From Halorarius litoreus (GTDB lineage Archaea > Halobacteriota > Halobacteria > Halobacteriales > Haloarculaceae), in NCBI RefSeq assembly GCF_024362405.1, contig NZ_CP101454.1, positions 868,001 to 932,000 on the forward strand: a stretch of 64,000 bases of DNA, written 5' to 3'. A program made the position numbers and the translations under genes. The notes beneath the pieces are model-generated. The model was not told where the DNA came from. It did not search any database and saw only the letters and a program-made list of their open reading frames with translations. Every line of letters starts with the position of its first letter. The first letter of the stretch is position 1. Positions 1 to 8,647 of this stretch are shown piece by piece.

Positions 1-543
1 AACTACGTCGGCCGACGGAAACCGGCGTACGAGACCGCGGAGGCGTACACCGAGAAGCTCGCCAGCGAGACGGAGTGCCGTGCGGTGTTCATGGTCGAAG
101 AGCACGGCTGGGGGGTCTACATGTTCACGGCCTCGGGCGCACACGCGGTCTGGACGTACTCGACGGTCGGGAAGAAGGTGCCGCTCCACGTCACCGCCGC
201 CGGGAAGGCCATCCTCTCGAAGCTCCCGGAGCAGCGCGTCCGCGGGATCATCGACCGCCACGGGCTGAAAGCCGAGACGGCGAACTCCATCACGGACCCC
301 GAAGAGCTGTTCGCCGAGCTGGCGACGATCCGGGAACAGGGCTACTCGTTCAACAGCGAGGAGCAACTGGACGGCGTGCGGGCGGTCGGCGTCCCCGTCA
401 CCGACCACCACGACCGCGTCATCGGCTCGTTCAGCGTGGCGAGCCCCGCCAACCGGCTCGACGACACCGCGTTCGAGCAGGACCTCCCGAACACCCTGCT
501 CGGCATCGCCAACGAGTTCGAACTCGAACACACCCTCACCTAG
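1..543 (+). CDS. IclR-family transcriptional regulator, C-terminal effector domain (5' end outside window)
   Basis: The reading frame is open from base 1 to the stop at 541-543, so the N-terminal winged helix lies outside the window. What remains (about 180 residues) is the IclR effector-binding domain: the EEHGWGVYMF strand, the LHVTAAGKAILSKLP segment and the C-terminal SFSVASPANRL motif are typical. In haloarchaea such proteins usually control nearby sugar or organic-acid genes, but its target cannot be seen here. It lies 38 bases upstream of rdfA on the same strand, with no evident functional link. Family assignment is firm; ligand unknown. Confidence 0.9.
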   Translation, partial: NYVGRRKPAYETAEAYTEKLASETECRAVFMVEEHGWGVYMFTASGAHAVWTYSTVGKKVPLHVTAAGKAILSKLPEQRVRGIIDRHGLKAETANSITDPEELFAELATIREQGYSFNSEEQLDGVRAVGVPVTDHHDRVIGSFSVASPANRLDDTAFEQDLPNTLLGIANEFELEHTLT

Positions 544-581
544 AGGGAGGCTTTTTGCGTGCGGTCGTCTATCGACGGACA

Positions 582-1202
582 ATGAGTGACGCCGGGAACG
601 ACGCCGACGGGACGGACGTCCCCCACACCAACAGCAAGGTCGGGCGACTCATCGAGGAGTACGGGCTCGACGGTCGCGGTGCGTGGCTCGAAGAACGGTG
701 GACGACCGACGGGACGAGCCTCCGCGACCTCGCAGACGAGTTCAACCAGCTGCTGCTCGAGGCGGCGATGCGCGACGCCGGGATGGACCCGCTCGACCAC
801 GACGTCGCGGGGACCTACGAGATGCTGACAGACGAGACGACGAGCAGCGGGTCGCGGGTCGAACTCCGGAACCGGCTGGAGTGGGACGGCGTCGACGTCG
901 AGGCGCTCGAAGCCGACTTCGTCTCCCACCAGGCCATCCACACGTACCTGCGGAAGTTCCGCGAGGCAGAGCGCCAAGAGCCGGACGTCGACCCGCGAGC
1001 GAGCGCACAGGACACCATCGAACGACTCCAGGGGCGGACGAAGGCGGTCGCGACGGACACCCTGTCGCGGCTGGCGAACGGCGGCGACCTCACCCTCGAC
1101 GAGTTCGACGTCCTCGTCGACGTGCGGGTCATCTGTTCGAACTGCGGCACCCAGTACCAGCTCCCCGACCTCCTGGAGCAGGGCGGCTGCGATTGCCAGT
1201 AG
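582..1202 (+). CDS. rdfA: Rod-determining factor RdfA-like protein
   Basis: A 206-residue acidic protein with no membrane segment. It has the layout of haloarchaeal RdfA: an N-terminal KVGRLIEEYGL helix, a DLADEFNQLLLEAAM stretch, a SHQAIHTYLRKF helix and a C-terminal cysteine cluster (CSNCG, then CDC) that could bind zinc. In Haloferax volcanii RdfA is needed for the rod cell shape and is encoded next to an SMC-related protein. The same pairing is seen here, which strengthens the call. The ATG at 582 was chosen because the longer frame upstream overlaps the IclR gene. Confidence 0.8.
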   Translation: MSDAGNDADGTDVPHTNSKVGRLIEEYGLDGRGAWLEERWTTDGTSLRDLADEFNQLLLEAAMRDAGMDPLDHDVAGTYEMLTDETTSSGSRVELRNRLEWDGVDVEALEADFVSHQAIHTYLRKFREAERQEPDVDPRASAQDTIERLQGRTKAVATDTLSRLANGGDLTLDEFDVLVDVRVICSNCGTQYQLPDLLEQGGCDCQ

Positions 1203-1203
1203 C

Positions 1204-1264
1204 CATTACAGACATACGGTTGTAATGACAATGGAGAGAAGTATTACAGACATATGTTCGTAAT
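1204..1264 (+). promoter_or_regulatory. Two dyad-symmetric operator-like sites upstream of the SMC-related gene
   Basis: Two near-identical dyads lie in the rdfA/SMC intergenic gap: 1204-1227 (CATTAC arms, 12-base spacer, GTAATG) and 1243-1264 (ATTAC, 12-base spacer, GTAAT). The spacers share AGACATA. Their centres are 38-39 bases apart. A TATA-like CTGATAACC near 1288-1296 precedes the ATG at 1318 by the distance typical of leaderless haloarchaeal transcripts, so both dyads sit just upstream of the core promoter. The binding protein is unknown. Confidence 0.55.
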
Positions 1265-1317
1265 GGAACTCCGATACGGACGCAAACCTGATAACCGGCG
1301 TCCCCGTGGGTCGAGAT

Positions 1318-3267
1318 ATGGAACCAGCCAGTGTGACCGAGGTGACCGCCGAGGTCCACGTCCGGAACGTCGGCGGCATCGACGAGACGACGGTGTCGCT
1401 CCCACCGGGCGTCAACGTGCTGACCGGCCGGAACGCGACCAACCGCACGTCCTTCCTCAAGGCCATCATGGGAGCGCTCGGCAGCGACGCCGTCCCCCTC
1501 AAGGCCGATGCCGAGGAGGGCGAGGTGTCGCTCACGCTCGGCGACGAGACGTACACCCGCCAGCTCGTTCGGGAGAACGGGACCGTCGTCACGTCGGGTG
1601 ACCCTGGGCTCGACGACCCCGAACTGGCGGAGCTGTTCGCCTTCCTGCTGGAATCGAACGAGGCCAGGCGGGCGATCCGTCGCGGTGCCGACCTCCGTGA
1701 CGTCATCATGCGACCCGTCGACACCGAGGCCATCCGCCGACAGATCGACGACCTCCGCGAGGAGCGACAGGAGCTGGACGACCGCCTCGAGGAACTGGAG
1801 TCGCTGAGCCGGGAGCGCCCGGACCTCGAGGCGCGACGCCACGAGCTCGACGAACAGCTCGAGGAGAAACGGGCCGCCCTCGAGGCGAAGGAGTCGGAGA
1901 TCGAGGCGGCCAACACGGACCTCGAGGAGAGCAAGGCACGGAAACAGGAACTGCAGGAGCAGCTCGACGAGCTCCAGGCCGCCCGGTCCGACCTCGAACG
2001 AGTGCGGTTCCGCATCGACTCACAGGAGGAGAGTCTGGAGGCGCTGCGGAACGAACTCGACGACATCGAGGCGACGAACGCGAGCCTGTCGGGGGCGCCC
2101 GACGAGGAGGCGGCCGAAATCGAAGCCGAGCTCGAACAGCTCCGGAGCCAGAAGACGCGGCTCGACGGCACCATCAGCGAGCTCCAGAGCATCGTCAACT
2201 TCAACGAGGAGATGCTGGAGGGAGACTCCGGACGGCTCCACGCGTATCTCGACGACGAGCCGGACGAAGCCGGCGACGTGACAGACCAGCTCGTGACGTC
2301 GGAGACCGTCACCTGCTGGACCTGTGGCACGTCGGTCGACCAGAGCGCCGTCGAGTCGACGGTCGACCGCCTCCGGTCGCTCCGCCGTGACCTCCTCGAC
2401 GAGCGGAGCGAGCTCCAGGCCGAACTCGACGACCTGGAGATGGAGCGCGACCGTCTGGCCGAACAGCGGAAACAGCTCCGGGAGATGGAGCGGCGCCACG
2501 AGCAGCTCACGGACGAGATCGACGACCGCGAGTCGAAGCTGGCGGAGCTCCGCGACGAGCGGGAGTCGCTACGCGAGCGCGTCGAATCGCTGGAGGACGC
2601 GGTCGACGCCCTCCCCGACGAGGACTACGGCGAGGTCGTCGACCTCAACAAGGAGGCGAACCAGTTGGAGTTCGACATCCAGCAGCTCGAAGAGGAGCAC
2701 GCGGAGGTCGAGAGCCGGCTCGACCACATCGAACGCGAGCTCTCCGAGCGCGAGACGCTCGAAGCGCAGGTCGACACGGTCGACGAAGAACTGGCGGACC
2801 TCCGGACGAAAGTCGAGCAGATCGAGGCGGACGCTGTCGAGCAGTTCAACGAGCACATGGCGGCCATCCTGGAGTTGCTCGACTACGACAACCTCGAACG
2901 GATCTGGATCGAGCGCCTCCAGCGCGAGGTGAAGGAGGGACGCCAGAAGGCCATCGAGAGCGTGTTCGAACTCCACGTCGTCCGCCAGACCGAGTCCGGG
3001 ACGGCGTACGAGGACACGGTCGACCACCTCTCGGAGAGCGAACGCGAGGTGACGGGACTGGTGTTCGCCCTCGCCGGGTACCTCGTCCACGAGGTGTACG
3101 AGACGGTGCCGTTCATGCTGCTCGACTCGCTGGAGGCCATCGACGCCGACCGTATCGCCAGCGTCGTCGACTACTTCGCCGACTACGCCCCCCACCTCGT
3201 CGTCGCTCTCCTCCCCGAGGACTCCGAGGCCCTGGCCGACGAGTACAACCGGGTCAGGTCCATCTGA
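1318..3267 (+). CDS. Archaea-specific SMC-related protein (Sph-like), partner of RdfA
   Basis: A 649-residue ABC/SMC-type ATPase. A degenerate P-loop (GRNATNRTS, about residues 37-45) follows a short beta region. Two long Glu/Arg-rich coiled coils flank a zinc-hook-like CWTCG (C333 and C336). The C-terminal lobe carries the signature HLSESEREVTGLVFALAGY and a Walker-B-like LLDSLEAID near residue 602. In H. volcanii the homologous Sph-type protein acts with RdfA in cell shape. ATG 1318 is preferred over an in-frame GTG at 1306 because it sits at the expected distance from a TATA-like box. A broken second copy lies at 34881-35953. Confidence 0.85.
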   Translation: MEPASVTEVTAEVHVRNVGGIDETTVSLPPGVNVLTGRNATNRTSFLKAIMGALGSDAVPLKADAEEGEVSLTLGDETYTRQLVRENGTVVTSGDPGLDDPELAELFAFLLESNEARRAIRRGADLRDVIMRPVDTEAIRRQIDDLREERQELDDRLEELESLSRERPDLEARRHELDEQLEEKRAALEAKESEIEAANTDLEESKARKQELQEQLDELQAARSDLERVRFRIDSQEESLEALRNELDDIEATNASLSGAPDEEAAEIEAELEQLRSQKTRLDGTISELQSIVNFNEEMLEGDSGRLHAYLDDEPDEAGDVTDQLVTSETVTCWTCGTSVDQSAVESTVDRLRSLRRDLLDERSELQAELDDLEMERDRLAEQRKQLREMERRHEQLTDEIDDRESKLAELRDERESLRERVESLEDAVDALPDEDYGEVVDLNKEANQLEFDIQQLEEEHAEVESRLDHIERELSERETLEAQVDTVDEELADLRTKVEQIEADAVEQFNEHMAAILELLDYDNLERIWIERLQREVKEGRQKAIESVFELHVVRQTESGTAYEDTVDHLSESEREVTGLVFALAGYLVHEVYETVPFMLLDSLEAIDADRIASVVDYFADYAPHLVVALLPEDSEALADEYNRVRSI

Positions 3268-3883
3268 GTCCCTGCCCCGACGGTTCTCGCCGAGTGGGGG
3301 CTTTCTACGTAACGAGAACGAAATACTGAGATTAGTAGTTGTACTATTTTTGAGCGCGGACCGGCTCTCGGTTGTAGCACAGATAGTACCTGTTTATCTG
3401 CACAAATAGAGAATAAAATCCAATATTATGACAGTAAATGCAGTAGATATCCAGAATATTTCCTAGTGCTAGGTTCAAACCGGCCCCTGTCTCGCCAAAA
3501 CGCATTTCGCTGTGAATAGGGTGGCTGTGTAGTTCGGCTACCCCTCGAATACAGCTACATCGGCACATCTTGTTGACGGATTGGTTATTCGAGATGGCGG
3601 TGTGACTGAGTTCGCCCGCCGAGGCAGGCCGAACAGAGTATACAACTATATACCTCAATAAAGTGGTTGAATGTCCGCCAGCAGACGCCCCACAGATCGT
3701 CGACCGGTCGCTCAGCCGGCGTGTGTACGACCGGGCTGCGCGTTCTGTATTGGCGAGTTCCACACCGGGTGTTGTTTCAGCCCCTGAGCCGCCCCGGAGC
3801 GGTGACGGTCCCGGGCGTAGCCGGGAGTTAATTCGACAATTCGTTTCCAAGATTTTATTACGGAATATTCACCCAACGTCTCC
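3268..3883. other. AT-rich intergenic region with two GC hairpins and a promoter
   Basis: No convincing gene in about 600 bases; frames here lack haloarchaeal codon use. Near 3790-3835 there are two short GC hairpins (CCGC/GCGG and TCCCGG/CCGGGA arms) followed by an AT-rich run. The TATA-like GATTTTATTAC at about 3851-3861 lies the right distance upstream of the next ATG (3884) to give a leaderless transcript. The low-GC composition suggests the remains of inserted DNA, but I cannot name an element. Confidence 0.4.
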
Positions 3884-4495
3884 ATGGTCGCAGTCGACGT
3901 GCCGAGCCCCGTTCCACCCGACGACCGCGACGCGTGGTACGCACCGGCCGTCCACGCACAGTACGCGGTCGGCCACCGGGTCATCGTCTCGATTCACGAG
4001 GGACCGGACGCGTTCACCTACGAAGTGCGCGAACCGTCGTGTCCGGACGACGAGGCACTCGAACGGGCGGAATCGTACTTCGAGGAGGCGAGCGTCCAGC
4101 CACCACTCACGCGAGAGGGGGCTGCCGAGCGCCTGGAGCACGGGCTCCCGGCCAAGTGGGACGACGCACTCGACCGACTGGTCGACTGCTCGCCCGCCGC
4201 ACGGCGTCGCCTCGTCTACCACGTGCTGTCCCGGACGCGGTGTCTGGGCGACGTGACGCCGCTGGCGCTCGACTCGCGCGTCGAGATGGCCGACGCCGAG
4301 GGCGACCGACTCGTCGTCCACACCACTGACTTCGCGCCGGCTGTCACCGACTTCGCCGCCGATACCGTCGGCGTCGAACGGTTCGCCAGCGAGCGGCTCG
4401 CCCGCTACACCGTCGACTTCCACGGCTTCGAGGTGCCGGTCGTCCTCTACCGCGAGAACACCCTCGGGGGCGACCCCTTCGCCGTTGTGAGGTAA
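3884..4495 (+). CDS. Stand-alone homologue of the N-terminal region of haloarchaeal PilB/GspE-type ATPase
   Basis: A 203-residue protein reading like the first ~200 residues of haloarchaeal type II/IV secretion (archaeal pilus) ATPases: a DAWYAPAVHAQYAVGHRV start, PLTREGAAERLEHGLPAKW, DRLVDCSPAARRR and SERLARYTVDFHGFEVPVV. It stops at the point where the full-length protein would enter its ATPase half, so there is no Walker motif. A TATA-like box about 27 bases upstream of the ATG predicts a leaderless transcript, so it may be expressed rather than being simple debris. Possible roles are a decoy or regulator of a pilus ATPase; a truncated gene remnant is the alternative. The match is from memory of the family. 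Confidence 0.6.
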   Translation: MVAVDVPSPVPPDDRDAWYAPAVHAQYAVGHRVIVSIHEGPDAFTYEVREPSCPDDEALERAESYFEEASVQPPLTREGAAERLEHGLPAKWDDALDRLVDCSPAARRRLVYHVLSRTRCLGDVTPLALDSRVEMADAEGDRLVVHTTDFAPAVTDFAADTVGVERFASERLARYTVDFHGFEVPVVLYRENTLGGDPFAVVR

Positions 4496-4531
4496 TTCAT
4501 TGTAACACGGCGAACAAAAGTATTCGTACTA

Positions 4532-4723
4532 TTAGGCGTACTTCCGACGCCGTTCGACTAATCGCTCCCAGGTCGAGGCGATCCAGAACTCACTCGATGG
4601 GACTAGGAGATGGCGATGAGACGATTCGTGGTAGTTTTGGCGTACGAGTGGGCGTGAAATCCACAGATCTTCGTGACTAGATTCGAGTACTTCGATGTCG
4701 AGTGCTCCGAAGCGTACGTCCAT
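4532..4723 (-). CDS. Small hypothetical protein (63 aa)
   Basis: I do not recognise this protein. The reading frame starts with ATG at 4721-4723 and runs to 4532. The AT-rich TTTTAACTAC block at about 4748-4757 lies 25-30 bases upstream of the ATG, as expected for a leaderless haloarchaeal transcript. The product is mixed acidic/basic with no membrane segment or cysteine motif and ends in a basic ERRRKYA tail. It stands alone between the PilB-N-like gene and the sugar dehydrogenase, in DNA of lower GC than its neighbours. It could also be a chance frame. Confidence 0.35.
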   Translation of the reverse strand: MDVRFGALDIEVLESSHEDLWISRPLVRQNYHESSHRHLLVPSSEFWIASTWERLVERRRKYA

Positions 4724-4950
4724 CGGCTGCCCCTCGAGCCGAACCAATATTTTAACTACTAGTAATAGTCGAGATCGTTCGATTCAAGCATATTATGCAG
4801 TTTTATCCACTCAAAACTCGGTTATCACCATATCTGTGTTACGTCTCCAAGAACACTTGAACTGATCTTTTTGTCATATTCTGATGCCATCCCGTGCGCT
4901 CCCCACGGCGGAGAGGGTCGGATTTATTAGCGTCTCGCGTGACCGGACTG

Positions 4951-6045
4951 ATGATGCGCGAGCGACTTCATCCGGTACTGGACGGTGTCTGCGAGCGGGA
5001 CTGGGAGACCGAACCGCTCGAGCGGCTCGAACCGATGCGGTTCGCGGTCATCGGCGTCGGCTGGTTCACGCGGGGGCGAGCACTCCCCGCGCTCGAGGCG
5101 AGCGAGGTGTGCGAGCCGTCGGTCGTCGTGACCAGCAGCGAGGCGAAGGCCGAGCGTGTCGCCAGCGAGGTCGACGGCGACGCTCGCGGCATCACGTACG
5201 ACCAGTTCCATGAGGGCGTCGCGGCGGACGCGTACGACGCCGTCTACGTCGTCACGCCGAACGCGCTGCACCTCGAGTACGTCGAGACAGCCGCCGACTT
5301 CGGCAAGCATGTCCTCTGTGAGAAGCCGATGGAGCGCGACTCGGCGCGGGCCGCCACGCTCCGCGAGACGTGCGCCGACGCGGGCGTGGAACTGATGGTC
5401 GCCTACCGGATGCACACGGAGCCGACGGTCCGCCGGGCCCGTGAACTGATTGAGGCGGGCGTCGTGGGCGAACCGATGGAGGTCCGGGGGACGATGTCCC
5501 AGCGCCTCCTCGACCGCATCAACGCGGACCCGGACCAGTGGCGGCTCGACCCTGAACTCGCTGGAGGTGGGGCGCTGTTCGACATCGGACTCTACCCGCT
5601 CAACACGGCGCGGTTCCTGCTCGACGCCGACCCGGTCGCCGTGACCGGGCGGACGCGGAGCAGCCACGACGCGTTCGACGAGGTCGACGAGACCGTCTCC
5701 TTCACCGTCGAGTTCCCCGACGACGTGTACGCCTCGTGTTTCGCAAGCCACAACGCCCGGCAGTCGAGTTGCATCTACGTTACCGGCACCGAGGGTCGGG
5801 TCGGCGTCGAACCGGCGTTCTTCCAGGACCAGCAGCGCACCCTCCGCGTCTCCCGCGGCGGCGGCCGTGCGAGCGTCGACGTCACGGCGGTCGACCAGAT
5901 GCTCGAGGAGTTCGACTACTTCGCCCACCAGGTCCGGACGGGCGGGCCCCTCTACGCGGACGGGAGCCACGGACTCGTCGACATGCACGCGATGGAGGCC
6001 GTCTACGAGGCCGACGAGCGTGGTCGGTGGGTCGACGTCGAGTAA
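4951..6045 (+). CDS. Gfo/Idh/MocA-family sugar 1-dehydrogenase (D-xylose 1-dehydrogenase-like)
   Basis: A 364-residue NAD(P)-dependent oxidoreductase. The Rossmann loop GVGWFT is near residues 35-40, the family's catalytic-lysine motif EKP near 124-126, and a YRMHTEPTVRRA helix precedes the substrate domain. The sequence follows the haloarchaeal D-xylose 1-dehydrogenase (Gfo6) pattern closely, including VVTPNALHL and DIGLYPLNT. The expected reaction is oxidation of an aldopentose or aldohexose to the lactone. In this cluster a sulfo-sugar could also be the substrate. A TATA-like TTTATTA at about 4922 sits ~27 bases before the ATG at 4951, which decides the start; an ATG also follows at 4954. 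Confidence 0.8.
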   Translation: MMRERLHPVLDGVCERDWETEPLERLEPMRFAVIGVGWFTRGRALPALEASEVCEPSVVVTSSEAKAERVASEVDGDARGITYDQFHEGVAADAYDAVYVVTPNALHLEYVETAADFGKHVLCEKPMERDSARAATLRETCADAGVELMVAYRMHTEPTVRRARELIEAGVVGEPMEVRGTMSQRLLDRINADPDQWRLDPELAGGGALFDIGLYPLNTARFLLDADPVAVTGRTRSSHDAFDEVDETVSFTVEFPDDVYASCFASHNARQSSCIYVTGTEGRVGVEPAFFQDQQRTLRVSRGGGRASVDVTAVDQMLEEFDYFAHQVRTGGPLYADGSHGLVDMHAMEAVYEADERGRWVDVE

Positions 6046-6116
6046 CTACGCAACGACGGCGAGCCGCCGTGTGCTCGTCGACGGGAACGACCCGTGCCGA
6101 CCGAGGTCGCGTCGCC

Positions 6117-7592
6117 TCAGGCGTTGAAGCCGTCGTGGAACCCGACGAGCTTCTGCCGCGAGAAGTGTTCGACCGCGTACTTGATGCCCTCCTTGCCGAC
6201 GCCGCTATCCTTGAACCCGCCGTAGGGCATGTGGTCGGCGCGGAAGCCGCTCACCGTGTTGACGTTCACGCCCCCGGCGTCGATCTCGTCGGCGGCGCGG
6301 CGCGCCCGGTCGATGTCCTGCGTGAAGATTCCGGCTTCGAGTCCGTAGTCCGTGTTGTTCGCCTCCGCGATGGCGGCGTTGAAGTCCGGGACCGAGATGA
6401 CCGGCACCAGCGGGCCGAACACCTCCTCGTTCGCCGCGGGCATGTCCGGCGTGACGCCCGACAGCACCGTCGGCTCGAACGTCCGGGGGCCGAGGTCGCC
6501 ACCGTAGTTGCCTCCGCACTCGACGGTCGCGCCGGCCTCTACGGTCGCCTCGTACAGTTCGACGACCGTCTCGAACTGGTCGTCGTCGACCATCGACGCC
6601 ACGTCGGTCGCCTGGTCGAACGGGTCGCCGACAGTCAGCGACTCGGCCGCATCGACCAGCGCCTCGATGACCTCACGCTCGATGTGCTCGGGAACGATGA
6701 CCCGCTCGACGCTGTTACAGACCTGTCCCGCGTTCGAGCACGCGCCACCGACGACCTGTTCGGCTGCTGCCTCGATGTCGGTGTCGTCCCAGACGATGGT
6801 CGGGTCGTTGCCGCCCAGCTCGAGGGTCAGCTCCTTCATCCCGCTGTTCGCGGCGAGGTACTTGCCGACCGCAGTGCTGCCAGTGAACGAGATTGCCTCG
6901 ACGGCCTCGTGCTCCAGTAGCACGTCGCCGGTCGTGCTCCCGCTGCCCGTGACGACGTTCACCAGCCCCGACGGCGCACCCACCTCCTGGCGGGCCTCCT
7001 CGAGGAACTCGAACAGTTTGAGGCTCACAAGCGGCGTGTTCGACGCCGGCTTCCCAACGACAGCGTTCCCAGCCGCCAGCGCCGGCCCGACCTTGTGTAC
7101 CATCAGATTCAGCGGGAAGTTGAACGGCGTGATGGCCGCCACGACGCCGAGCGGTTCGTGCTGGGTGAAACAGTGGTCACGGGCGAACCCCCGCTGGGCG
7201 TCCATAGGGACGTACTCGCCGAACTGCCGCTTGGCCTCCTCGGCGGACAGCCGTAGCGTCTGGACCGCGCGGTCGACCTCCGTCTCGGATTCGACGAGCG
7301 GCTTCCCCTGCTCGCTCGTCAGGAGGCGTGCGACCGACTCGGCCTCGTCCTCGAGGTGTGCGGCCGTCTCCATCAGCAGCTCGTAGCGCTCGTACGCGGA
7401 CAGCTCCGACGCCTCGGCGGCACGGTCGGCCGCCTCGACCGCCTCGACGACCTGTTCGCGGTCCGCGAGCGCGATTGACCCGACGACCGAGCCGTCGTAC
7501 GGATGGATCACGTCCCGACGCTCTCCGGTGTCGATCCACGACCCGTCGACGAGCAGTGCTCCCTCGTACCCGCTGGTACGCTCTAGGCTCAT
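6117..7592 (-). CDS. NAD(P)-dependent aldehyde dehydrogenase
   Basis: A 491-residue full-length aldehyde dehydrogenase with all catalytic elements: TPFNFP with Asn158, Lys181 in GKPAS, Glu258 in LELGG and the nucleophile Cys292 in GQVC. It oxidises an aldehyde to its carboxylate. Its neighbours suggest three candidate substrates: glycolaldehyde or lactaldehyde, alpha-ketoglutarate semialdehyde (Weimberg route), or sulfolactaldehyde if the cluster handles a sulfo-sugar. It is divergent from the DapA-family aldolase gene, sharing a 96-base promoter region with a TATA-like element for each direction. The aldolase product would be a natural substrate. Specificity cannot be read from sequence by eye. 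Confidence 0.85.
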   Translation of the reverse strand: MSLERTSGYEGALLVDGSWIDTGERRDVIHPYDGSVVGSIALADREQVVEAVEAADRAAEASELSAYERYELLMETAAHLEDEAESVARLLTSEQGKPLVESETEVDRAVQTLRLSAEEAKRQFGEYVPMDAQRGFARDHCFTQHEPLGVVAAITPFNFPLNLMVHKVGPALAAGNAVVGKPASNTPLVSLKLFEFLEEARQEVGAPSGLVNVVTGSGSTTGDVLLEHEAVEAISFTGSTAVGKYLAANSGMKELTLELGGNDPTIVWDDTDIEAAAEQVVGGACSNAGQVCNSVERVIVPEHIEREVIEALVDAAESLTVGDPFDQATDVASMVDDDQFETVVELYEATVEAGATVECGGNYGGDLGPRTFEPTVLSGVTPDMPAANEEVFGPLVPVISVPDFNAAIAEANNTDYGLEAGIFTQDIDRARRAADEIDAGGVNVNTVSGFRADHMPYGGFKDSGVGKEGIKYAVEHFSRQKLVGFHDGFNA

Positions 7593-7688
7593 ACTGGGTA
7601 GAACGTATCGACAACTGCTGATAAAAGTTTGTGTCGATGAAGGGACCTTACCACAACTTATTTCTGGTCCCTTTTCGAGACGTTTGGT
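7593..7688. promoter_or_regulatory. Bidirectional promoter between aldehyde dehydrogenase and aldolase genes
   Basis: For the plus gene, TATA-like ACTTATTT at about 7655-7662 predicts a transcript starting at or next to the ATG at 7689. For the minus gene, CTTTTATC (complement of about 7619-7626) predicts a start just before 7592. Inverted arms AAGGGACC (7640-7647) and GGTCCCTT (7666-7673) bracket the plus-strand TATA box with an 18-base spacer, a plausible repressor site. An IclR regulator encoded at 21809-22582 is a candidate binder (inference). Confidence 0.5.
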
Positions 7689-8588
7689 ATGTCACTATCA
7701 GGGGTGTATGTCCCCATGGCGACGCCGACCACCGGTCGGCGTGGCGAACTCGACGAGCACGCGCTCCACGAGTACACCGAGTGGCTGGTGGGGAGTGGCA
7801 TCGACGGACTGTTTCCCTGTGGGTCGATCGGCGAGTTCTCGAGCCTGACCGACGAGCAGCGGGCGCGAACGACCGAGGTCGTCGTCGACGCCGCCGGCGA
7901 CATCCCCGTCCTGGCCGGCTGTGGCGACACGAGCACCGACGCGGTCCTGAACCACATCGACGCCGCGGCGGACGCCGGTGCCGACGCCGCCGTCGTGGTC
8001 ACCCCCTACTACCTCCAGACGACCACGGCGGGACTGACGACGTTCTTCGAGTCGGTCGCCGACGCGGCCAGTCTCCCCGTCGTTCTGTATAACATCCCGG
8101 CGCTGACGAACCAGCACCTCTCGGTGGACGCCGTCGCACAACTCGCCGAACACGAGAACGTCGTCGGCCTCAAGGACACCTCGGGCGACATGACCTTCGT
8201 CTACGAGGTCTGTGAGGCGACGCCCGACGAGTTCGGCGTCCTGCAGGGCGCGACCGAACTCGCGCTCGCCTCGCTCGACGCGGGCTGTGACGGCCTCGTC
8301 GCCGGCCCCGCGAACGTCTTCCCCGGTGCGGTCGTCGAACTATTCGACGCGTACCGGGCTGGCGACCGTAGCCGCGCCGTCAGCCTGATGAACACGGTCA
8401 TCTCACCGACCGTGAGCGCGACCAGCGACGTTCCGACGGCGGCAGCCATCAAACACCTCCTCAATTTCGCCGACCGGAGCATCGGGAAGCCGCTTGCGCC
8501 GCTCCCACAGCTCGACCAGTCACAGAAACGCGTGCTCGAGCGCTCGTACCGACACATCTCAGAGACGGCGGCCGCGGCCAGTCGCTGA
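7689..8588 (+). CDS. Dihydrodipicolinate synthase (DapA)-family aldolase or dehydratase
   Basis: A 299-residue class I aldolase-fold protein. Tyr134 in VVLYNIP and the Schiff-base Lys162 in VGLKDTSGD are present; the usual GTTGE loop reads GSIGEF (about 45-50). Relatives in haloarchaea split 2-keto-3-deoxy sugar acids to pyruvate plus an aldehyde, or dehydrate 2-keto-3-deoxypentonate. Together with the sugar dehydrogenase, enolase-family dehydratase and divergent aldehyde dehydrogenase it completes a non-phosphorylative sugar-acid route. If the sugar is sulfoquinovose the aldehyde would be 3-sulfolactaldehyde. Reaction class is sure; the specific substrate is inferred. Confidence 0.85.
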   Translation: MSLSGVYVPMATPTTGRRGELDEHALHEYTEWLVGSGIDGLFPCGSIGEFSSLTDEQRARTTEVVVDAAGDIPVLAGCGDTSTDAVLNHIDAAADAGADAAVVVTPYYLQTTTAGLTTFFESVADAASLPVVLYNIPALTNQHLSVDAVAQLAEHENVVGLKDTSGDMTFVYEVCEATPDEFGVLQGATELALASLDAGCDGLVAGPANVFPGAVVELFDAYRAGDRSRAVSLMNTVISPTVSATSDVPTAAAIKHLLNFADRSIGKPLAPLPQLDQSQKRVLERSYRHISETAAAASR

Positions 8589-8647
8589 CGGGCCGTCTGC
8601 GGTCGACCTCCTTCTCACCGCCGCCGATAAATCGAGGGTGCCCTGTC

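Noticed and set aside
1206..2510. Long minus-strand Ser/Arg-rich frame opposite the SMC-related gene
   Set aside because: Antisense shadow of the coiled-coil coding sequence; composition is not haloarchaeal protein-like.
3344..3850. 168-codon minus-strand frame in the 3.3-3.9 kb gap
   Set aside because: Low-GC chance frame with no recognisable domain and no promoter in the right place.
5736..6920. 394-codon plus-strand frame over the aldehyde dehydrogenase gene
   Set aside because: Antisense shadow of a clearly conserved enzyme; Arg/Val-rich with no domain.
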